A stretch of DNA of 64,000 nt from NCBI GenBank assembly GCA_009193035.1, contig SWDT01000003.1:806001-870000 (forward strand), read 5' to 3'. Under the pieces are notes generated by a model that saw nothing but the letters and a program-made list of their open reading frames with translations, was not told the DNA's origin and searched no databases. Origin of the DNA: Halicephalobus mephisto. Taxonomy: Eukaryota > Nematoda > Chromadorea > Rhabditida > Panagrolaimidae. Every line of letters starts with the position of its first letter. Within the stretch, counting starts at the first letter, position 1. Made by a program: the position numbers and the translations under genes. Shown here piece by piece: positions 58,340 through 64,000 of the stretch.

Positions 58340-58935
58340 ATTTTGCACTTTGCATGCAAAATTGCGGCAATATCGAATATTTTATATTTAAATTTTTAAA
58401 AAATTTGAAATTAGAATAAAATTTGCATTTTACGTGCAATATTTGAGCAAGACGGATTTCACGTTCTATCCTAAATTCATAAAGATTCTCAAATGAAAAG
58501 AAAAGTTGCAGTCTGCGGGCAATATTTTGGGCAAATTCTTTTCTGAAAATCAAAGGTCAAAATTACGAGAAAAATCTACAGTTTGCCGACAGCACTAAAA
58601 ATATTTAAATTCACAAAAATTCCAAAATAAAATAAAAAACCGCAATTTGCCAGCAACATTAGAGTAAGTTGGGTGACATAATCTAAATTCACAAAAATTC
58701 TAAAATAAAATAAAAAACCGCAATTTGCCAGCAACATTGGAGCAAGTTGGGTGACATAATCTAAATTCACAAAAATTCTAAAATAAAATAAAAAACCGCA
58801 GTTTGCCAGCAACATTGGAGCAAATTGTCTATTTGAAATTAAAGAAATTTCAAAATTAAACAAAAATTTGCATTTTGCAGACAATATTCCGACAAATGAG
58901 GGCAGCATTTACATCATCTAAATCCATAAAATCAT
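58340..58935. repeat. diverged GCAATTTGCCAGCAACATT repeat, array D of the TTGCGCGCAA family
   Basis: Units of AAAAACCGCAATTTGCCAGC, AACATTGGAGCAAGTTGGGT and GACATAATCTAAATTCACAA, about 61-62 bp, three of them nearly identical (58.63-58.82 kb). Flanking units have TTTGCATGCAAAATTGCGGC and ATTTTACGTGCAATATTTGA. The skeleton (TTGC-N2-GCAACATT-N3-GCA) matches the other arrays. This array is the most diverged. Confidence 0.65.
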
Positions 58936-59654
58936 GCATATTGCACGCGAAATTCAAACAAGTTAATCAATTTCGGGTTTTTCTTAATCCAAAATCCTAT
59001 CATTTTACTTAAAATATGCAATTCTATATTTTTGAAAAAAATCGAAAAAAATTTTCCTAATGTCCAAAATGACTTCACTAGCTTAATCCGAATCAAATTC
59101 CTATATAATTTTCGAAATTTCGTATTTTATAAAATTAAAAATTCCAACAATATTAAATAATTTATTTATAAATGAAAAAATCCGAAAAATAAAGTTTTAA
59201 TTTAACCAAATCGACCGACTTGCCTAAATGTTGTGCGCAAAGTGCAAAATTTAATTTTCTGCAAACTTTCAAAGTAAAAATAGACCAAAATAAGATAATT
59301 AAAAATGGTTCATTTTCGGGCACAGATTTCGTTTATTATCCCCGAAAGGCCATTAATAGAAGAAATATCGGGATAATTAAAATCTAAAAGTATTCAAGGA
59401 CAAGGATCAATGAATTTTTGGAGAAAACTAAAGTCAACAAGTGTCTTCCGGAATAGCACTTGGCCAGTTTTTCCCTTGGGCTTCGAGTCAAAGAACAAGA
59501 AAACAATGGGCGTCGACAGGAACATCATCGATCCAAACAAACACTCGCAATGGTCAATTCGCCAAACAAGCATCTCGCTCAGAAAGCAACAAACTTAAAT
59601 TTACTCGTGACGTCACTGATACCGAACGAGGTAAAAAAGTATAAAAAACATAAC
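58936..59654. other. intergenic, nothing firm
   Basis: One further TTGTGCGCAAAGTGC core at about 59.23 kb. A more complex block at 59.4-59.64 kb (with GTGACGTCACTG, a CRE-like palindrome) has three overlapping frames but no gene evidence. Confidence 0.35.
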
Positions 59655-59935
59655 TTAGTAAATATAGTACATATGTAGATATATAATTACATACAAATGG
59701 ATATACATAGGTATATGTGTATACACAGGTATATACGGAAGCATATACGTGGATATACGTAAATATACATATGGGTATATATATAAATATAGGTATATAG
59801 GTATATAGGTATATAGGTATATAGAAGTATATACATAGATATACATGAGTATACATGAGCATAAATGAATATATATGGACACATATGAATGTACATATAT
59901 ACATATGCATATATGTAAATTATTGAATCGCATTA
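59655..59935. repeat. TATA/GTATAC microsatellite
   Basis: Interrupted (TATACA)n, (GGTATATA)n and related tetranucleotide steps. Minus-strand frames of Y/I/T/C-rich composition are artefacts. Confidence 0.9.
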
Positions 59936-59974
59936 GAAAATATGCATAATGAGCTGACTGATCGGTAATCTACA

Positions 59975-60300
59975 TGCCCTTCTAAAAATGCCTTGGATAA
60001 GTATAAAAACCGCGCGTAATTCCCAAAACACTTTACAATCATTATATTTTTCTAGAAATGGCCTGAATAAGTATAAAAATCATTACGTTTGCTAGATCAG
60101 TTTGTAATCAGCATGTCTTTCTAGAAATGGCTGAATAGGTATGGAAATCACGCACGTTTACTAGACCATTTCGTAACCGACGATCTCCTCTAAAAGTGGC
60201 CTGAATAGGTATGAAAACCACGTACGTTTGCCAGATCAGTTTTTAATCGATGCGTCTTTCTAGAAATGGTTTGAATAGGTATAAAACCCGCGCGTGCGAG
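59975..60300. repeat. about 69-bp tandem repeat, 5 units
   Basis: TCTAGAAATGG(C/T)(C/T)TGAATA(A/G)GTAT recurs near 59983, 60052, 60120, 60187 and 60259, followed by AAAAATCACGTACGTTTGC and CAGATCAGTTTGTAATC. Confidence 0.85.
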
Positions 60301-61255
60301 TCAGCTGCATGCTTCGCTCTCAGTTGTGTTTTATCTTTGCCCTATTTACATATAAAACACCATATATCTACGTCCCTTGTTCACGAATGTCTCTGGCTCG
60401 GGGCCATGACACAGCAGATATATATCGATGTGTGTAGGCTTAAATATGGATGCATGTACATATATAGTGAAATTAATAGGATTTTGTTCTTCAAATAAAG
60501 AGATGGATCAAATTACACTCGAAAAAACAAAGCAAGGTTTCTGCCAAGGACTCAAGGTCATTATAATGCAAGTCAGGACTGGACGAGTTAGCGTAACTGG
60601 CAGCTGCACTCGGAAGTGGAATTAAACAAGGATCAAAGTCAACGTCCTGACTGAGTTGGTTCAACAAGGGGCATTAATCTTTCGACAATTCTCCCGGAAA
60701 TCGCATTTGGGGACAACTTGGATCTAATGAGGGTTTCTCCCTGAATTTTGGATTTCCGAAATTTTCGAATTTTAATCGGTTCAAAATTTGATTTTTAATT
60801 TTCAGCCCAATTCCGAATTCCATAATACTCGATATCCAGCTTCTATCTATTGTAAAATAATCTTTGGTAAAATTTAACACGACTATAAGTAGTATATATA
60901 GGGGGTTTCTAGGACACCCTTTCTCCCCACTTACCCATTCCTGGGTATACGGGGTATTATGTGTAATTTCAACAAATATATATAACTTTACTAAAATGGA
61001 TACGTGCCCCTTACGTATAAATCCAACAAATATATTTATTAAAAACGGATACGGGGCATTACGTGTGATTTAGAAAAATTTTAAAAATTTGTTGGAATCA
61101 CACGGGCCCTCCACTGTTCTTCTAGAATTCCATTCCAGGGCTCCGACAGTGGTTAGGTATTCTATGCAATTCGGGGCAATTTTTCTTAATTATAAATATT
61201 TATTAACAAACCGTTGACTAATTACGATATTACAAAATCAGCTAAAAAATTAAAA
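60301..61255. other. intergenic of normal complexity
   Basis: No firm gene. A direct repeat of ACGGGGTATTATGTGTAATTT / ACGGGGCATTACGTGTGATTT, each near AATCCAACAAATATAT or AACAAATATA, lies at 60.95-61.07 kb. It could mark the left edge of the Maverick fragment, but no terminal inverted repeat was found in the window. Confidence 0.35.
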
Positions 61256-61261
61256 ATTTTA

Positions 61262-61566
61262 GAGGAGTTTTTATGAAAGGGTACTCTTCCGGGTAGTCCT
61301 TGGAGTGTAGAATGTGGGGTTGTAAATTTAGATTTGAGTAGAAATAATGGTACTCATTGGGTGTGTTACTATAAAAATAAAGAAAGGAGTTATTACTTTG
61401 ATTCTTTTGGACTGGATCCTCCATTAGAATTATAGAATTATTTAAATACTAATAAGATTGAATTGTCAACTTTTCAAATTCAAAAATTTAATACACACTA
61501 TTGTGGTTATTATTGTTTACTTTTTCTAAAATCATATTTTTCTCTTTCTAGTCCCAATTGCTAAGA
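61262..61566 (+). pseudogene. adenain-like (Maverick) cysteine protease, decayed
   Basis: The plus frame reads SVECGVVNLDL, then NNGTHWVCYY, YYFDSFGLDPPLEL, a TAG stop, then TNKIEL and FNTHYCGYYCLLFLK. The blocks GTHWV (catalytic His) and CGYYC (catalytic Cys), with FDSFG between, are those of the protease shared by adenoviruses and Maverick transposons, where it matures capsid proteins. The frame has one internal stop at about 61435 and no start codon, and its N-terminal part is missing, so it should be inactive. Confidence 0.75.
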
Positions 61567-61773
61567 TTTTTGGTAAAACCGACACGCCAACCGCGATGAG
61601 AAGATGGCTAAGCTCTTTTTGATTACTGCTGTAGGCATAAAGATCGGAGTTAAACCAGAAACGGCCTAGAGAAAATGCCCAAAGCTCCGCCCAGTCAGCC
61701 GACGCCCGGGAGGTGGGACTAGAGTGTTAGAGAATCAGCCTTTGAGAAAATCCAACTCTAACCTGGTTCGAGT
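61567..61773. other. GC-richer insert within the Maverick fragment
   Basis: Much richer in G+C than the flanking Maverick sequence (CCAGTCAGCCGACGCCCGGG; AACCTGGTTCGAGTTTGACT) and closed in all frames. The foreign-looking composition continues to about 61.95 kb, inside the start of the next ORF. Probably a nested insertion of unknown type. Confidence 0.4.
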
Positions 61774-62517
61774 TTGACTCCGGTCAGACAAGGACCTTTC
61801 CTCTCTCTGTTCTATGTTTATGTTAAGATAAACAGGCTTGAATTGCTAACAGTAGGAATCAACAGTTTTCCTCCCAATCAAGGAGCTTCCAAGGTGTCAC
61901 TCCATCGACATCCCTCTTATAACCACCTTGACTACCCTTATCTTTACTACAAGTATAACGATAAAATTTGGTATATGAAAGATGATGTAATTACTAATGA
62001 TAATTCGCTACAACGAACTGTTGCGAGCAATATCTCTAGTTTAAAAAATGTTGAAATAAAGAATAATTATAACTTACGGTTTTTGAAAAAGAAACTAATT
62101 TTTAAAGAACATATTTTCAATGATGTGAAAACTGACATTGAGGAAGAATTACTAATTGAGATGAGACAAATGTCAAATGCTGATGTGAAATTAAAAGAAA
62201 ATGAGCAAAATTCGGCGATTCCTCATAAAATTATAAACGATTTGAATAGTTTATTCAATTCTTATTACTTGAAGTACTGGAGAATTTATGTAACAATTGC
62301 TTCGACACTAATTTATGTATTTATTGCTAGATCTTTGATTTATATTGTATCACCACAGTTTTCTTTAAGTAAAAGGAAACAAAGTAGAATTAAATTAGTT
62401 TCGATTGAAGACGAAGAATCAACTCCGACTGAAAATATTGAAATAAAACCTCTTAAAATTGAAAGAAAGGCAAGTTTAACTAAATTTCCATCTGTTCTCT
62501 CATTAAATAAGAGTTAA
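61774..62517 (+). CDS. membrane-anchored ORF of the Maverick fragment
   Basis: An open frame of 247 codons. The first 50-60 lie in the GC-richer insert and are probably not original; an internal Met at 61975 could be the real start, or the ORF is a 3' remnant. The rest is AT-rich like the neighbouring protease. It has a charged, partly helical region with NSLFNSYYLKYW, a membrane helix at about residues 169-192 (YVTIASTLIYVFIARSLIYI) and a basic cytoplasmic tail of about 50 residues. Nematode Mavericks are known to carry an envelope-type fusogen with a C-terminal anchor. Position and layout would fit its stem-anchor-tail portion, but I see no decisive motif. Confidence 0.4.
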   Translation: MTPVRQGPFLSLFYVYVKINRLELLTVGINSFPPNQGASKVSLHRHPSYNHLDYPYLYYKYNDKIWYMKDDVITNDNSLQRTVASNISSLKNVEIKNNYNLRFLKKKLIFKEHIFNDVKTDIEEELLIEMRQMSNADVKLKENEQNSAIPHKIINDLNSLFNSYYLKYWRIYVTIASTLIYVFIARSLIYIVSPQFSLSKRKQSRIKLVSIEDEESTPTENIEIKPLKIERKASLTKFPSVLSLNKS

Positions 62518-62535
62518 AATTTAATGTAATAAATG

Positions 62536-62840
62536 GTTATGGTATTTTCAGTGACTGAAAAAAATAATAAATATAAACTGTTAGATGAAAATATTAATAA
62601 AATTGAGTAATCAAAGTCCATGATGATAAGAATCATGAAGTGAGTAAGCAATCGATTAATGATAATGATGAAATAAATGATAAAGCGAATAAAGATGAAA
62701 ATATAATTTCTTCAAAAAAGTCTAAAAAAAGAAATTAACAAAGAAAAATAAAGAATTTGTCGATTATTTAGTTGGAAAAAATGTAACGGGTTCTGGATTT
62801 AAAACAATTCCTCCACACACTGAAAACAATAATAATTAAT
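62536..62840 (+). pseudogene. broken small Maverick ORF
   Basis: Pieces in different plus frames look coding in composition (VTEKNNKYKLLDENINK; SKQSINDNDEINDKANKDE; KNVTGSGFKTIPPHTENNN) but are separated by stops and frame changes. No family assigned. It ends a few bases before the convergent penton-like ORF. Confidence 0.35.
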
Positions 62841-62848
62841 AAAAATTT

Positions 62849-63295
62849 TTATGCTATCTCTTTCAAATCCAATTCAATAAAAACGTTAATATTTTTAAAA
62901 TCAATCAAAGTATTGTTAATATCTACCAATTTTAAATTTATTTTATTTGATCTGTGAGTTACTTCATGATAAATAATATTTTTTGGTTCTATTGTGATTT
63001 CATCATTAAGCCTAAATCTATAAATTGAATTGAATGTCTTTTTATTAACATAACAATCTTCAATTAAATTACAAGTAATAAAAATATTATCAATATTATT
63101 ACTTGAGGATTTATTATTTTTCTCGTTATTATTATTATTATTATTTTGTTCATTTTTATTTATTTTACTTTTAATTTCTAGATCACCATCTAATTTTATA
63201 ACTCCTATTTTGTACTTCTTGTGCAAAACCTCTTGAGGAAATGAATACTCAAAAGTCAAATCGTTAGATGTTAGTTGCAATATGAAAATCATCAT
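62849..63295 (-). CDS. penton (vertex capsid)-like protein of a Maverick, short form
   Basis: An intact 148-codon frame starting MMIFILQLTSNDL. The N-terminal block (LTFEYSFPQEVLHKKYKIGV) and the C-terminal block (CNLIEDCYVNKK, IIYHEVTHRSNKINLKLVD, TLIDFKNINVFIEL) follow the pattern of Polinton/Maverick penton proteins. In those, a GSY-type loop, a VIYxPV-type strand and LINFRGE-type strand near the end recur. The middle is replaced by an Asn-rich linker, so the protein is shorter than the usual 250-300 aa. It may be a deleted copy. Assignment rests on recalled family pattern, not an alignment. Confidence 0.5.
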   Translation of the reverse strand: MMIFILQLTSNDLTFEYSFPQEVLHKKYKIGVIKLDGDLEIKSKINKNEQNNNNNNNEKNNKSSSNNIDNIFITCNLIEDCYVNKKTFNSIYRFRLNDEITIEPKNIIYHEVTHRSNKINLKLVDINNTLIDFKNINVFIELDLKEIA

Positions 63296-63387
63296 TTATT
63301 AATTAAGAAAAGTTTCACGTTTATTTTTTTCTCTAAAGTAGAATATATGAGATAATTTCTCGCGATTGTCAATGTGTTGATGTGTGT

Positions 63388-63424
63388 CTTATCAAAAGGA
63401 AAGAGGGATCGTCCCACCTTATCA
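63388..63424 (+). promoter_or_regulatory. two GATA sites upstream of the GTPase gene
   Basis: CTTATCA at 63388-63394 and 63418-63424 read as TGATAAG on the minus strand, in the contexts TTTTGATAAGAC and CTGATAAGG. These match the extended site bound by intestinal GATA factors (ELT-2/ELT-7 in C. elegans). Confidence 0.5.
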
Positions 63425-63459
63425 GCAGTCAATAAAGGAAAATAAGATGAAACAAAGTG

Positions 63460-63466
63460 TATATAA
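63460..63466 (+). promoter_or_regulatory. TATA box upstream of the GTPase gene
   Basis: TATATAAG-type element about 36-72 bases downstream of the GATA sites. The start codon is 282 bases further on, behind a TTTTCAG acceptor, so an outron or 5' UTR intron is expected. Confidence 0.5.
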
Positions 63467-63747
63467 GTAAGAAAAGTAGCTATATCTTTCAGAGTAGCAC
63501 CATTTGTGGCCGATGACTTGTACCACTAAATCAGCTAGTCTCTGAGAGTCTGGCTGCCTCCTCTCATTCACTGTTTGCTTCCTTTCTCCTTCCTCCAGAA
63601 CTCTGTGCCAAATCTTCGTGAATGAACTTCCTATATTAATAAATTTATTAAAAATATATTACTTTGTTCAGTATTTTCCTTCTGACCTAAAAAGCCATCA
63701 TTTTTTATTTTTTTGTCGATATATACTGATCCATTTCAATTTTCAGT

Positions 63748-64000
63748 ATGGAAAATCCAACAAAAAAACGTGTCCTCGTTTTTGGATGCTCAAAAGCTGG
63801 CAAGACTTCTATGTTGAATACAATCACTGGTGAAAAATTCAAAGTTAGCGATGCAGCAGTTGGTACCACTTTTGAGACACAGCCTTTCCCAAACTTTGAA
63901 TATAATGGAAAAATATATCAATTTGTTGATACTGCTGGTCTAGACGAAAGTTCTGGAGGAAATGTACCATCCCAAGAGGCTCTATCCAATTTATATGAAG
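63748..64000 (+). CDS. AIG1/IMAP-like GTPase, N-terminal part (runs off the window)
   Basis: ATG at 63748 follows TTTTCAGT, a likely trans-splice acceptor. The 84 codons inside the window start MENPTKKRVLVFGCSKAGKT. P-loop GCSKAGKTS and G3 FVDTAGLDES are intact, with a switch-I-like region (GTTFETQPFP) between them. The spacing and the DTAGLDE block fit the AIG1/GIMAP or related 50S-ribosome-binding-GTPase-like superfamily, whose animal members often act in membrane trafficking or immunity. The C-terminal part, needed to decide between IMAP-like and other GTPases, lies beyond 64000. It is adjacent to the Maverick fragment and could be host gene or cargo. Confidence 0.75.
   Translation, partial: MENPTKKRVLVFGCSKAGKTSMLNTITGEKFKVSDAAVGTTFETQPFPNFEYNGKIYQFVDTAGLDESSGGNVPSQEALSNLYE

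Larger units (their letters stand above)
61260..63300. mobile_element. Maverick/Polinton virus-like transposon fragment
   Basis: Within 2 kb there is a decayed adenovirus-type cysteine protease, an ORF with a C-terminal membrane anchor, a broken small ORF and a penton-like ORF on the opposite strand. Mavericks normally span 15-20 kb and carry polymerase B, integrase, packaging ATPase, major capsid, penton and protease. The polymerase, integrase, ATPase and major capsid genes are absent here, and I found no terminal inverted repeats. It is therefore a fragment, or an end that continues past nested insertions. A GC-richer block (61.57-61.95 kb) interrupts it. Confidence 0.6.

Noticed and set aside
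61735..61775. tRNA-like GGTTCGAGTTTGACTCC
   Set aside because: It resembles a B box but has extra bases before the closing CC, and there is no A box or cloverleaf around it.

Overview
The window looks like nuclear DNA of a rhabditid nematode, probably Caenorhabditis-like. It is very AT-rich. Introns are often 39-50 bases, with GTAAGT-type donors and TTTCAG acceptors. Several start codons sit directly behind a TTTCAG acceptor, as expected for spliced-leader trans-splicing. Intergenic DNA is full of short tandem and dispersed repeats and of the CTACAGTA/TACTGTAG and GTC(T/C)CGACACGAAT motifs that I associate with Caenorhabditis (recalled, not searched). No bacterial features were seen.

Layout. 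0-17.9 kb: repeat-rich, with one clear gene, a Hairy/E(spl)-type bHLH-Orange repressor (minus, 5.6-7.7 kb), and many minisatellites, including a 280-bp tandem repeat whose middle unit carries an inverted segment. 17.9-23 kb: a TATA-driven secreted protein of unknown family, a tRNA-like A-box/B-box relic and a small TATA-driven 85-aa gene. 24.3-31.5 kb (minus): AGGF1-like (OCRE + FHA + G-patch) and LENG8-like (SAC3/GANP) genes, both of RNA-processing type. 34.3-38.8 kb: a partly resolved two-exon gene (plus) and a large acidic repeat protein with signal peptide and one membrane anchor (minus). 40.8-43.6 kb (minus): an F-box-like gene behind a prothymosin-like gene, spaced like an operon. 46.6-55.0 kb (plus): a small serine-rich gene and a seven-exon WD-repeat/coiled-coil gene resembling CFAP57. 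55.7-57.1 kb (minus): an R-Ras-type GTPase. 57-61 kb: repeats. 61.3-63.3 kb: a fragment of a Maverick/Polinton virus-like transposon (decayed cysteine protease, membrane-anchored ORF, penton-like ORF). The window ends inside an AIG1/IMAP-like GTPase gene with GATA sites and a TATA box upstream.

How they work together. The housekeeping genes (AGGF1-like, LENG8-like, Ras, prothymosin-like) are ordinary single-copy types. No pathway ties the window together. The least explained items are the three-repeat secreted protein, the palindromic TTGCGCGCAA minisatellite family, the CFAP57-like gene in an animal group without motile cilia, and the Maverick fragment next to a possibly intestine-expressed GTPase. 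Exon boundaries were worked out by hand from splice consensus and reading-frame continuity; no alignment was run.
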